The position numbers and the translations under genes are program-made. From Sulfurovum sp. (GTDB lineage Bacteria; Campylobacterota; Campylobacteria; Campylobacterales; Sulfurovaceae): 64,000 bases of DNA. The notes under the pieces are model-generated. The model ran no database searches and was not told where the DNA came from. It was given only the letters and a program-made list of their open reading frames with translations. The stretch spans positions 29,412 through 93,411 of the forward strand of contig JAMOTK010000055.1 in assembly GCA_027062365.1 (NCBI GenBank). Direction: 5' to 3'. Positions 26,236-35,526 of the stretch are shown here, piece after piece; the first letter of the stretch is position 1, and each line of letters starts with the position of its first letter.

Positions 26236-27066
26236 CTATCCCTCTTTACAGATAAACGGAAATAATTGTATACTATCTTTTAATACAAAAGTTTGTATAC
26301 CTTTTTGATAGAAAAATATATAATTATAATAGGCTCGAATTACTTTTGAAATAGTCCATTCTTTAGTATAAAATACTTGTCCATGCTCGGTAATCCTATC
26401 TTGTGGAATAGCCTTTAACTCCCTTTGTTCTAGGACATAACAAAGTATCACTTTAAGATACAACTCAAATCCATGTTCCATCACTTTATGATGTAATGCA
26501 AACAAAGTTTCATTCCCCTGTAGCGTGGTCTGTTCTGTTGCGATAATATTTCCAGAGTCAATCCCTTCATCAAGACGCATCACGGTATTTCCAATTAAAT
26601 AATTGTTAGTTGCTAAACACCAATTCGTACAATTAGGTCCACCTTTAACATATGGGGAGATACCCGTATGAAGATTCAAGATTAAGCAATCTATTTTTTT
26701 TGCCTCATCAATAATCTCTTTTTGAATAAGCGTTGTAGCAGAAACAATAATCAAGGAAGGTTTAGAATTTTTTATATACTCTAAAATTACTCTATCATTG
26801 ATATTACTGACCATAGTAACTGTTATTTTATTTTTAGCCTTAGTATATTCTTGTAAATAGGTTTTTTTGAGTTCATTCCAAGCCATACGAAAAGAAAGTT
26901 CAAAAGGAAATCGTATTAGCCTTTTACTAAAATATAATAAAGTTCTCTTTTTATCTTTAATAATATTTTTAGCACAAAACACTTTATCAAGTATTAATTT
27001 TTGCCTTATTCTATTAACTAATGCCAATTGTATAGGGCAATTATTTATAAAAGCTGTAATTATCAT
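26236..27066 (-). CDS. Formyltransferase-fold protein (sugar N-formyltransferase candidate)
   Basis: A 276-residue protein of the methionyl-tRNA formyltransferase superfamily. The catalytic Asn-His-Asp set is visible: LILNLHTGISPYVKGGPN near residue 130 and MRLDEGIDSGNIIA near 162. It lacks the C-terminal tRNA-binding domain of Fmt and sits in a polysaccharide locus, so it likely transfers formyl from N10-formyltetrahydrofolate to an amino sugar. The family also includes enzymes with other acceptors. It lies eight bases upstream of the deacetylase gene in the direction of transcription. Confidence 0.78.
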   Translation of the reverse strand: MIITAFINNCPIQLALVNRIRQKLILDKVFCAKNIIKDKKRTLLYFSKRLIRFPFELSFRMAWNELKKTYLQEYTKAKNKITVTMVSNINDRVILEYIKNSKPSLIIVSATTLIQKEIIDEAKKIDCLILNLHTGISPYVKGGPNCTNWCLATNNYLIGNTVMRLDEGIDSGNIIATEQTTLQGNETLFALHHKVMEHGFELYLKVILCYVLEQRELKAIPQDRITEHGQVFYTKEWTISKVIRAYYNYIFFYQKGIQTFVLKDSIQLFPFICKEG

Positions 27067-27082
27067 TAATTTTCCTCATCAT

Positions 27083-27904
27083 CTATTTAAATACTCTAAA
27101 TACATCCAGTAATCCCAAAAAGTATTTATTCTTAATATGCCATAATACTAACATCTTTGCAATCTTTATTCTCATGATAATGGTATCTCTGTAATAAATA
27201 GAATCTATAGATTTTATATGATACAATAAATCTAAATATCCTTGTCTCCAGCCTTGCATATTACTCATAGCTGAAGTCTCAGATACTCTATAATAATACA
27301 TAGGCAAAGCAATAGAGTGAAAAACCATCTTTTGGGAAGATAAGCGTAATAAAAATACTATATCTTCTGCATGTGTCATGCCTTCTTGAAACTCCACTCT
27401 ACCAAGACTCTTTTTTCGTATCATATAATTTGGATTAAAAAACATATTTTTATCTAAATGCAATGTGTTCTTAAATACATTATCCATCGCAAAAGGCTCA
27501 TAACTTCTAAGTTCATCTGTTAAATGTCTATCTCTAATACTCACCTTACCATGAACTATATCTACGTCAATATTCCTTTCTAAGTAGGTGACTCTCTTTT
27601 CCAATGCATAAGAAGGAAGTGCATCATCAGCATCCAAAAAAGTAATATACTCTCCTTTTGCTAATGCTAAACCCCTATTACGAGCAACACTTACCCCTTT
27701 ATTCTCTTGGGTGAGTATAGTTATTCTTTCATCTTCAAAAATCGCTAATATTTTTGCTGTATCATCTGTACTACCATCGTTAATAATCAAAAGTTCCCAT
27801 GATTCAAAGGTTTGATTTAAGACAGATTCTATGGCTTCGGCTATATATTTCTCTGTATTATACACAGGAATAATAATAGATACGATAGGATTATAGTTTT
27901 TCAT
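27083..27904 (-). CDS. Family 2 glycosyltransferase
   Basis: A 273-residue GT-A enzyme. It has the N-terminal VSIIIPVYNTEKYIAEAIES motif, LLIINDGSTDDTAKI near 36 and the metal-binding FLDADDALPSYALEKR near 90. It would build the repeat unit from a nucleotide sugar. Its ATG overlaps the preceding dehydratase stop codon by four bases (ATGA). Confidence 0.93.
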   Translation of the reverse strand: MKNYNPIVSIIIPVYNTEKYIAEAIESVLNQTFESWELLIINDGSTDDTAKILAIFEDERITILTQENKGVSVARNRGLALAKGEYITFLDADDALPSYALEKRVTYLERNIDVDIVHGKVSIRDRHLTDELRSYEPFAMDNVFKNTLHLDKNMFFNPNYMIRKKSLGRVEFQEGMTHAEDIVFLLRLSSQKMVFHSIALPMYYYRVSETSAMSNMQGWRQGYLDLLYHIKSIDSIYYRDTIIMRIKIAKMLVLWHIKNKYFLGLLDVFRVFK

Positions 27905-28899
27905 TTAGAAATTACTTCTTCTTTAATTAACTGCCTAATCTCTTCTATAGATAAAAAGTCTTCATTGTCTTTAGAGTTATATTCTAGCCCTTTTTCTACC
28001 ATTATAGCATTTGTTTGAGTGATATATTCCTCTTTATCCCATACTCCATGACTAGGACAAAGCACATAAACACCCTCTCTTTCTACCGTATGATAAGATT
28101 CCAAAGCAGAATACATCAGCTCATCCAGTTTCTCTGCTTGGCGTGTACCAATCATCTCATACTTAGCTTTAGGTGCGATGGCTTTAGCAATATCCATAAT
28201 ATTATAAGAAGGGGCTTTAGGCATAATAATTTCTCCTCCCCAACCTTTAGAAAGAGCAAACAATAGCAAATCAATGCTCTCTTGCATGGTGATAGAAAAT
28301 CTTGTCATATTCTCATCGGTAATAGATAAGATTCCTTTAGCTTTTTGCTTCATAAAAAAAGGAATTACCGAACCTTTACTCCCAAATATATTGCCATAAC
28401 GCAGTACAGAAAACTGTATCTCTTGCCCTCTTTTTTTAGTATCAGCTTCAATAAAGAGTTTTTCCAAGATAAGTTTAGATGCACCATAGACATTAATAGG
28501 ATTGGCTGACTTATCCGTAGAGAGGGCAATTACTTGCTTCACTTCTCTCTCAAAAGCTACATCTATAAGATTTTGGCTTCCTAAGATATTGGTCTTTACG
28601 CACTCCATAGGATTTTGTTCAGACGCTCCGACATGCTTCATCGCTGCTGAATGAATGACTATATCTATATGTTTCATTGCTCTATAAAGTTGGACTTTAT
28701 CTCGTACATCTCCTAAAATATACTCTATAGGATAGTAACTAGGAGAAAATGCTTTTGCCATTTCAAATTGTTTTTGCTCATCTCTTGAAAAAATGACAAT
28801 GCGTTTTACTTCTTTATAGTGTTTTAAGATATAAGCCACAAAAGCATGACCAAAAGACCCTGTGCCTCCTGTGATGAGGATTTGTTTAGTGTTTAGCAT
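27901..28899 (-). CDS. UDP-GlcNAc 4,6-dehydratase-like SDR (PseB/CapE type)
   Basis: A 332-residue extended short-chain dehydrogenase. The NAD(P) motif GGTGSFGHAF is at residue 10. HSAAMKHVGASEQNP, LSTDKSANPINVYGASK and RYGNIFGSKGSVIPFF are diagnostic for the PseB/FlaA1/CapE group, which make 4-keto-6-deoxy UDP-sugars. PseB-like sequence is common in this phylum, but no PseC/PseH genes follow, so a capsule or O-antigen sugar is more likely than flagellin glycosylation. It overlaps genes on both sides. Confidence 0.85.
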   Translation of the reverse strand: MLNTKQILITGGTGSFGHAFVAYILKHYKEVKRIVIFSRDEQKQFEMAKAFSPSYYPIEYILGDVRDKVQLYRAMKHIDIVIHSAAMKHVGASEQNPMECVKTNILGSQNLIDVAFEREVKQVIALSTDKSANPINVYGASKLILEKLFIEADTKKRGQEIQFSVLRYGNIFGSKGSVIPFFMKQKAKGILSITDENMTRFSITMQESIDLLLFALSKGWGGEIIMPKAPSYNIMDIAKAIAPKAKYEMIGTRQAEKLDELMYSALESYHTVEREGVYVLCPSHGVWDKEEYITQTNAIMVEKGLEYNSKDNEDFLSIEEIRQLIKEEVISK

Positions 28900-29839
28900 T
28901 TTTTTCCATTTTTTTTAAATAAAAACATGCACTATCACCATCATGTAAATTATTCAACTCTTTAGATTTTTTATCTAAAATTTTTAATTCTTTCGAAGTA
29001 AAAATTTTACTATATTCTCCCATAGATAAATTTTGAAGATAACATTCACTGCCTGTAAATTGAAAACTCGTAGAATCATAAACAATATCATCTATTCTAA
29101 AATGATGCCTTTTAGCTAAAAGGTGCATACTTTTTATTGTATGTAAAAAAATATGTCTAGGTGCATCTAACTGTACCCAATATTCTTGATATTTTCTAAA
29201 AGCATAAGAGTCACATAAAGGTATCCGAATAAGCAATGTACCTCCATCTTTTAATTTATTATACAGTAAATTTAATTCTTGATGAGGGTTAATGATATGT
29301 TCAAAAGAGTGATGATACATAATAAGGTCATATTGATTTTTATCTAAAATAGTTATATCTTTTTTTAAAATATGTAAATTTTTTTCATAGATTTCTTCTT
29401 TTGCATAGAGATCAATACCAATTAAATGCTTAAACCCATACTTCTGCATATCTTTTAGTAAAAAACCATTACCACATCCTACATCTAAAATATGAGACTC
29501 TACATCTATCATATCATTTTTTAGCCATATATAAGCAGTTTGTTTGAGTTTACTCACCAGTGTATCTACTATATTACCACAGCCTAAGCGTCCTCGCATA
29601 GCTGAACATCGTAACAAATATTTTAATGGCTCTAAAGTACTATTTTTAGGAATACTACCATTATATGAATAATAATGTTTTGGATAATATTGAGCCATAT
29701 CCTGAGGCACTTCTAATAACGAAAGTGTATGACATTTTTCACATTTTAAATATTGAAATACCTCTTCTGTCTTTAACATCATTTCTCTAACCATTAGATA
29801 GTTATTATTGCTTGTATAATTACAAATTTTACATTCCAT
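28886..29839 (-). CDS. Zinc-ribbon class I SAM methyltransferase (1)
   Basis: A 317-residue protein. The N-terminus has a zinc ribbon (CKICN at 3-7 and CEKCH about 30 residues later). The methyltransferase domain has VDVESHILDVGCGNGFLLKDM as the SAM-binding loop and YDLIMYHHSFEHI downstream. This arrangement is common in sugar methyltransferases from polysaccharide loci. I chose the ATG at 29839, which has AAGG nine bases upstream and begins at the zinc ribbon; a TTG at 29875 would add 12 residues inside the upstream gene. Confidence 0.82.
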   Translation of the reverse strand: MECKICNYTSNNNYLMVREMMLKTEEVFQYLKCEKCHTLSLLEVPQDMAQYYPKHYYSYNGSIPKNSTLEPLKYLLRCSAMRGRLGCGNIVDTLVSKLKQTAYIWLKNDMIDVESHILDVGCGNGFLLKDMQKYGFKHLIGIDLYAKEEIYEKNLHILKKDITILDKNQYDLIMYHHSFEHIINPHQELNLLYNKLKDGGTLLIRIPLCDSYAFRKYQEYWVQLDAPRHIFLHTIKSMHLLAKRHHFRIDDIVYDSTSFQFTGSECYLQNLSMGEYSKIFTSKELKILDKKSKELNNLHDGDSACFYLKKMEKNAKH

Positions 29840-29859
29840 GAGTTGATACCTTGTACATT

Positions 29860-30747
29860 TTATTTCTTTATCCAATATATTTTAACTGTATCCCCTTTAT
29901 TAAAAAAGGTAAGTCCCCAATTAATAAAACGTTTAATCATAGCAAAGAAGTAATTTTCTCCCGTTAAATTTCGTATATTTTCATTACTCTTCTTCATTAT
30001 AACCTTACTATTACTTGAAACTTGTTTCTTTTTAGGAAACACACTTAACAATCGTTCTATATCAATACCTGTACTTAATACCTTTAAAACTTTAAATCCA
30101 TACATATTACCCAAATAAACCAAAGATTTTTTTGTATAAAATGAAATATGCTCAGGATAACCAATCATCTTAAATTGAGATTTTTCAAAAAATCGTAATA
30201 AAGCATTAAAATTAGGGGTTGTACAATAAAACAAGCCCTCTTTTCGTAACTTTGTATCGACAATCAACATCAATTTATGAGGTGTATTAATATGTTCAAT
30301 CACTTCAAAAGAGGTGATGACATCAAAAGAAATATTTTTAAAAATTGTATCATTTAATTCTCCTTGATACATCATAATTCCTCGAGATTCACAAAGACTT
30401 ACAGCAGATTGAGAAAATTCCGTACCATATACATTCCAACCTCTTTTTTGTGCTTCAACCAAAAAATCCCCTTGTCCACACCCTATATCTAAAATATTTC
30501 CATATCTTCGATAGATTTCAAATTCATCTAATAAATGATGATAACTTTTACGAGTTTGAAGAGAAAGAGGTTTTAAAGATGTATAGGCATATATTTTATA
30601 ATGTTCATAAAGTTCTCTCTCCGTAGGAATACGTTTATCAAAAATAAGACCACAAGTGTTACATTTACATAAATAAACTGATTCAAAACCTTTTAAATCA
30701 TTTATATATACTGAATTACATACAAAACAAGAAGTTATATATTCCAT
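29860..30747 (-). CDS. Zinc-ribbon class I SAM methyltransferase (2)
   Basis: A 295-residue relative of the following gene. N-terminal zinc ribbon CFVCN (7-11) and CKCNTCG (27-33), then a SAM-binding segment NILDIGCGQGDFLVEAQKRG near 83 and FDVITSFEVIEHI near 143. It probably methylates a sugar of the surface glycan; the position methylated is unknown. The 19-base gap upstream contains a weak GGAGGAT-like site. Confidence 0.82.
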   Translation of the reverse strand: MEYITSCFVCNSVYINDLKGFESVYLCKCNTCGLIFDKRIPTERELYEHYKIYAYTSLKPLSLQTRKSYHHLLDEFEIYRRYGNILDIGCGQGDFLVEAQKRGWNVYGTEFSQSAVSLCESRGIMMYQGELNDTIFKNISFDVITSFEVIEHINTPHKLMLIVDTKLRKEGLFYCTTPNFNALLRFFEKSQFKMIGYPEHISFYTKKSLVYLGNMYGFKVLKVLSTGIDIERLLSVFPKKKQVSSNSKVIMKKSNENIRNLTGENYFFAMIKRFINWGLTFFNKGDTVKIYWIKK

Positions 30748-30766
30748 CTAATCATCCTCCATTACT

Positions 30767-31441
30767 TTACTTTTCTGCTTCAATATATAATGATTCAATC
30801 TTTCTTGATTCAGTATCAATTAATAATGTGTTACATTTTCCCTGCATATAAGATTCTTGCTTAATATTAACAAAACCAACTTTTTTTAATAACATTGTCA
30901 AAGTCATTGAATCATAAAGGAATAAATGCCCATAATCCCTAAAAATTTTATTGACTGCCATCATAGGAGTAAAGTTTTTATCATTAGAAATATAAGGAAA
31001 CTTGACATCTTCCCCTCTTTTACTGCGTTCATATAAATCTAAATATAATTCTGCATCAGGCACAATAATACGAACAATTGCTTTTGGTGTTAAAACACGA
31101 TAAAACTCTTCTAATACTTTCTCACATTCAGTAAAAGTAATATGTTCTAAACAATGTTCAGTATAAATCCCCTCAAAAGTATTATCTTCAAAAGGAATAC
31201 CTCTTGTAATATCCCAACAGATATCTACCTTTAATCTCCATAGATAATCAAGGTTAATAAAATTATCCTTAGGGTTAGGACCACATCCTACATTTAAAAA
31301 TTTCTTTTTTAACTTTAAACTTTTATTAATTTGATACTTTTTATTGCGAATAATTATACTGTATAATTTTTGAATTTTTAAATAACTTCCTAAAGGTCGT
31401 TGCCAAGAAAAGTTTGTTTCACTAAAATCAAATATACTCAT
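30767..31441 (-). CDS. Class I SAM methyltransferase (3)
   Basis: A 224-residue protein without zinc ribbon. The SAM loop is FLNVGCGPNPKDNFINLD, followed by IPFEDNTFEGIYTEHCLEHI and a late SIRIIVPD-like strand (AIVRIIVPDAELYLDLY). The pattern is typical of small methyltransferases in glycan clusters. Starts with a GGAGAAA ribosome-binding site. The 67 bases upstream appear empty. Confidence 0.82.
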   Translation of the reverse strand: MSIFDFSETNFSWQRPLGSYLKIQKLYSIIIRNKKYQINKSLKLKKKFLNVGCGPNPKDNFINLDYLWRLKVDICWDITRGIPFEDNTFEGIYTEHCLEHITFTECEKVLEEFYRVLTPKAIVRIIVPDAELYLDLYERSKRGEDVKFPYISNDKNFTPMMAVNKIFRDYGHLFLYDSMTLTMLLKKVGFVNIKQESYMQGKCNTLLIDTESRKIESLYIEAEK

Positions 31442-31508
31442 TTTTATTTCTCCTTTTCTTAATAGTTAAGCTCACTATTACCTAATAACACATATGAATA
31501 AGATAATA

Positions 31509-32321
31509 TTACTTCCAAATTTTATATTTATTTTGACAATATGCTGCTGCTTTAGCATTTAATTCTTGTCTTTTCTTTCCTTCAACTTCTAAAGTTAAAA
31601 GAGACTCTACATTCGCCGATTCACTTGAATGTGGACAAGATAAACGCCAAGGAGAATAAATAGGAATATTCTTTTTAGCAAGATATGCAGATAACCAAAT
31701 ATCATCTACAGCCCAAGCCTCATTAGGAATATCAAATGCCTCACTATCAAAAAATATCGGCTTTACTACCACTCCACACACACCAAAAAAAACATCTACA
31801 TATCCAGATACTATCATAGGTTTTTTAAGTGGTATATATCCAAATAACTTTTCTAAAACTCTACCTAATCTATATTGTATATCATGTTGAATTTTTATTT
31901 GTTTGGCATATCTACCATGAAAAGACACTACTTCATTAGAAATATAATCTCCAATAGGTCGTCCCCATACAGCAACAGCTTCAATTGATCTATTCTCTTG
32001 AATATCAAATAATTTTTTTGCCCAACCTTTTGGAAAAACAGCATCATCATCACAAAATAATATTTGAACATTTTCTCCTCTAAAATCTTTACATGCAGGA
32101 AGTATTTTTGTTGCGGGTCCAAAGTCTTCATCAACAATACACAAGGTCACCCCTTTAGGAACATCAGGTAATACCCCATCATATAAGGGAAACCGTCGAT
32201 ATTTTTTTGGAATATATAAGCGAACTTCGTCAACAGATTCTTGAGATAAAAGTGTTTCTAATGATTTCTTTAAAAATGGAAATCGAGGTGGAATTGATGT
32301 TAAAGAAATAATGCGTTTCAT
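31509..32321 (-). CDS. GT-A type glycosyltransferase
   Basis: A 270-residue protein starting KRIISLTSIPPRFPFLKKSLETLLSQ as in a group of putative GT-A glycosyltransferases. The metal-binding motif is ILFCDDDAVFPKGWAKKL near 88 and a late DDIWLSAYL segment near 216 could hold the catalytic acid. The donor sugar is unknown. It overlaps the FkbM gene by four bases (ATGA), so it is translated with it. Confidence 0.8.
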   Translation of the reverse strand: MKRIISLTSIPPRFPFLKKSLETLLSQESVDEVRLYIPKKYRRFPLYDGVLPDVPKGVTLCIVDEDFGPATKILPACKDFRGENVQILFCDDDAVFPKGWAKKLFDIQENRSIEAVAVWGRPIGDYISNEVVSFHGRYAKQIKIQHDIQYRLGRVLEKLFGYIPLKKPMIVSGYVDVFFGVCGVVVKPIFFDSEAFDIPNEAWAVDDIWLSAYLAKKNIPIYSPWRLSCPHSSESANVESLLTLEVEGKKRQELNAKAAAYCQNKYKIWK

Positions 32322-33166
32322 AAGATATTCTCCTTTACTTTTGAAATAAAAGTATTGTTAAAGTTTTGTAATAAATTAGGCTTTATATACCAATCATCAA
32401 ATTGAGAGATACTAGATAAAACGCGTATAAATCCTTTTGATTCCAGTAATACCTTTAATTGTTCTCGTTTATCTGTATAATTATGTTCTACAGTAATCAC
32501 TGCAATATTCCATTTATTAAAATTAAAATCTACTAAAATATCATATTCACTTCCTTCTGTATCAATACTCAAATAGTCTATTGTATGAGGTGCTGAATAT
32601 AATGCTAATAAATCATTTAATGAAATGGTTTCTACTGTATACTGTTTACCATTTTTTCTTAATTTCGCATGATTGTCACTAAATGAATAGGAATCAATAG
32701 TTGAATAGCCTCCTTCTTTCGTCTCATTAAATACAATACTTTTTCCTGATTCTTTCCATACACATTTTTTAGATATATGACATAACCTATTTTTTAATAA
32801 AGTCCTATGCCATACTCTAGCTGGTTCAGCAACAATCCCTTTCCATCCAAAATTTTTTTCTAATATCCAACTATTATTCATATAAACGCCATTCGTTCCT
32901 CCAAAATCTACAAAATAACCATTCTTCTTAAAATTATGTATTAATAATACAAATAAATCTTGCTGAATTTGAGATTTTAATGATTCTATCACAGTTAATG
33001 ATTCTTTTAATTTATCTTCTTTAATATATTTTAAGAAAGATAGATTTGAAGATAATTGATTATACTCTTTTGATGTATGTACAAGCCTTTTAATCGTTAA
33101 GCATTTACTAATATGTAATCCCATATGACACAATAAATCTCTTATTCTGTTAAAAATTTTATGCAT
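32318..33166 (-). CDS. FkbM family methyltransferase
   Basis: A 282-residue SAM-dependent methyltransferase of the FkbM type. The SAM region is YFVDFGGTNGVYMNNSWILE near 98. The family motif DYLSIDTEGSEYDILVDFNF near 195 is intact. FkbM proteins O-methylate sugars or polyketides. With the three other methyltransferases in this locus it suggests a highly methylated glycan. N-terminal 85 residues are Lys-rich and variable. Confidence 0.85.
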   Translation of the reverse strand: MHKIFNRIRDLLCHMGLHISKCLTIKRLVHTSKEYNQLSSNLSFLKYIKEDKLKESLTVIESLKSQIQQDLFVLLIHNFKKNGYFVDFGGTNGVYMNNSWILEKNFGWKGIVAEPARVWHRTLLKNRLCHISKKCVWKESGKSIVFNETKEGGYSTIDSYSFSDNHAKLRKNGKQYTVETISLNDLLALYSAPHTIDYLSIDTEGSEYDILVDFNFNKWNIAVITVEHNYTDKREQLKVLLESKGFIRVLSSISQFDDWYIKPNLLQNFNNTFISKVKENIL

Positions 33167-33168
33167 TA

Positions 33169-34416
33169 TTATTCCTTGAAGTTTTTAAGATTGGTTAAAC
33201 TATCAAGTGCTATCTTAAACTTCACATTCAAAACCTCAAAACCTCTATACGCTAGACCTACTTCTCTACAATACTCTCGCAATGCTTTTTTATCGCGTTC
33301 TAAATATGCTTTGATTTCTTGCCAAGCCTTTTTAATATCTTCTTTCACAAAATCATCTACCACTACTCCTACATCTTTTTCAGTCGCGTAAATATAATCT
33401 TCTGATACCCCTTTGGTAATCAAAAATGGCAATCCTGCACAAAGATATTCTCCTACTTTAATATTAGAAATAAACTTTTTTGACTCTCCTGATGGTACAG
33501 AAATAATCGCAAAATCTGAGGCGAAATGATATTTATGTATCTCCTCATAAGAACTATGGACGATAGTATAGTCTTTAGATAACACACTAGCAGATTCAAA
33601 AATATCTCTAACCTCATCATCGCTATGAGGGGTTACTATGAGCAAATGAAGCCGTAGTTCTTCTTCTTTGAGCCATTTATACATCCATGCAAACGCTTCT
33701 TTATAATATAAATCTCCAAACTTCCCTGGGTAATAGAGTAGCCATGTATCATCGTCTAGTCCTAAGTCTTTTCTTGTTTTATCTCTTAGGGCTTGATTAA
33801 ACAGAAACTTTTTATCATTAGCCACCGTAGGTATGCGTATAAAGTCTGCTTTTGACTTCCAAATATTTTTTATTCTCTCTTCCATAAATACTGTTCCAGA
33901 AGCAATAGTCCTCGCATATAAGGCTGATTTCTTTTCTAAATAATGAGAGATTTTATACTGCGTACTCTCTTTATACCACATACCATTATCTACAGCATAC
34001 TCACTATGAGGCTCAAACTGATACAAAAAGAGTTTTAAACGTAACACAACGGCATACATATAGGCATAAGTTCCTGCTACAGAACCCAGTGTCATAATAT
34101 GATTAAAGCCTTGAAAACGAAGCCTAGTGACTAGCCTAAATCCATTAAAAAGGTCAATAAACTTCTCTTTAAGCCCTGAGCCTTGATGCCATCTTAGGCT
34201 TGTCCACTCTAAGCCTTGGATCTTCCATTTTTCTACTAAAGCTTTTTCTTCTTGACTCAAAGGAAATTTCGGATTTTCATAAGTAACAAGATGAAAGGTA
34301 TAAGCTGTCTCTTCATTGTCTAAAAAGTCTTGAATATAAAGCCAAAAATTTGATTGAATAAGTGGGTCAAAGAGTCGGTTGTAGAGGAAAATGATAATTT
34401 TAGGTTTTTGTTGCAT
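33169..34416 (-). CDS. GT-B glycosyltransferase
   Basis: A 415-residue protein with a weak but recognisable GT4-like layout: KIIIFLYNRLFDPLIQSNFW at the N-terminus, an acceptor half with IMTLGSVAGTYAYMYAVVLR, and a C-terminal donor half (YYPGKFGDLYYKEAFAWMY, then SVPSGESKKFISNIKVGEYL, then LCAGLPFLITKG). The conserved ES-K region fits the donor pocket. Acceptor and donor are unknown. Three bases separate it from the FkbM gene. Confidence 0.78.
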   Translation of the reverse strand: MQQKPKIIIFLYNRLFDPLIQSNFWLYIQDFLDNEETAYTFHLVTYENPKFPLSQEEKALVEKWKIQGLEWTSLRWHQGSGLKEKFIDLFNGFRLVTRLRFQGFNHIMTLGSVAGTYAYMYAVVLRLKLFLYQFEPHSEYAVDNGMWYKESTQYKISHYLEKKSALYARTIASGTVFMEERIKNIWKSKADFIRIPTVANDKKFLFNQALRDKTRKDLGLDDDTWLLYYPGKFGDLYYKEAFAWMYKWLKEEELRLHLLIVTPHSDDEVRDIFESASVLSKDYTIVHSSYEEIHKYHFASDFAIISVPSGESKKFISNIKVGEYLCAGLPFLITKGVSEDYIYATEKDVGVVVDDFVKEDIKKAWQEIKAYLERDKKALREYCREVGLAYRGFEVLNVKFKIALDSLTNLKNFKE

Positions 34417-34428
34417 ATCGTCTCTTTT

Positions 34429-35526
34429 TTAAAGTCTTATATTATAGCATTTTAAATATTTAAATATCTTTTCTAATTGCTTTTCATAACTATGTTCTTT
34501 TGCAAAAGCTCTACGTTTGGCTTGTTTCTCTTTTGAATTATAAAATGCTAAGTTTTCTATGACTTCTTGAAACTTCTCTAAATATTCATCTGAGCTATCA
34601 ACCATTTCTAATAAATGTCGCTTGTCTTTGTATTCATCGGTGTACGTGGCTACTGTGACTTTAGTACTATAGAGATATTCTAGTATCTTATGTGGACTTG
34701 CTAACTGCTCTTTATATTCTTCTGCCCTATACAGAAGTAAAGTAATATCTATATATTCTAAAATATTTATAATTAAGCTACTCTCTACCTTTCCCCACCA
34801 AATAATATTTTTTAATCCTCCACATAGTATATAGAGGTTAGCATTTTTACTATAAGCACCTATAAAATGAAAAGTACTATTTGGATAATTTAAAACTAAT
34901 TCATGTAATAATTCTTCATGAATATATTTCATATCAAGATTACCAATATAAGCAATATTCTTAGATGTCATTAAAAATCTCTTTTTTTGATTATCTGTTA
35001 AAGACATTTTATCTATACTCATATTAATACCATGTGAGATTTTAAATGTTTTTTGATTATTTAGACATAATTCCTTATGAATATACTCTGTTGTACAAAA
35101 ATTAATATCAGCAGAGCTACTTGCTACTTTTTGATGAAAAATTTGATTAGAATCTACTTGATGATATATTTTAAGCCTTGTACCTGCAAAGCCCATATCA
35201 TAAAACCGAGAATTTTCAAAAAGCCATATTGTATTAAACTTTTGACCTATTCTTTTTTCTAATTTTTCAAGCCATTTTTGTTCTCTATAGATTCGTAAAA
35301 CTTTAGGATAAAATCTTAATCCTTTTGCTACGTTAGGTGAAGTGATACTCTTAAGGTTTTTATATTTTGTATCGCTTATATCTATATCACTTACACGATT
35401 ATCTGGAGGATTTAAGAAAAATACTTTAATCCCTTGTTTGGCTAAAGTGATGGCATAGTGATGCTTAGATACAAAGTGTTCGTTCCATGGTTCGGGTGAT
35501 ATAATTAATATTTGTGCTTCTTTCAT
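34429..35526 (-). CDS. GT-B glycosyltransferase
   Basis: A 365-residue family 1/4-like glycosyltransferase. The start has ILIISPEPWNEHFVSKHHYA, the middle has INFCTTEYIHKELC and FKISHGINM, and the donor domain shows NIAYIGNLDMKYIHEELLHE and LASPHKILEYLYSTKVTVAT. This resembles enzymes that recognise UDP-galactofuranose or related donors, but I cannot assign one. Start chosen at 35526, where ATG overlaps the upstream stop as ATGA; a codon 15 bases upstream is in frame but inside the upstream gene. Confidence 0.8.
   Translation of the reverse strand: MKEAQILIISPEPWNEHFVSKHHYAITLAKQGIKVFFLNPPDNRVSDIDISDTKYKNLKSITSPNVAKGLRFYPKVLRIYREQKWLEKLEKRIGQKFNTIWLFENSRFYDMGFAGTRLKIYHQVDSNQIFHQKVASSSADINFCTTEYIHKELCLNNQKTFKISHGINMSIDKMSLTDNQKKRFLMTSKNIAYIGNLDMKYIHEELLHELVLNYPNSTFHFIGAYSKNANLYILCGGLKNIIWWGKVESSLIINILEYIDITLLLYRAEEYKEQLASPHKILEYLYSTKVTVATYTDEYKDKRHLLEMVDSSDEYLEKFQEVIENLAFYNSKEKQAKRRAFAKEHSYEKQLEKIFKYLKCYNIRL

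Noticed and set aside
26236-27066. Methionyl-tRNA formyltransferase (Fmt)
   Set aside because: Lacks the C-terminal tRNA-binding domain and sits in a glycan locus, so the sugar formyltransferase call is preferred.
27901-28899. Flagellar pseudaminic acid gene pseB
   Set aside because: The sequence is PseB-like, but no other pseudaminate gene is present in the locus, so only a general dehydratase call is made.
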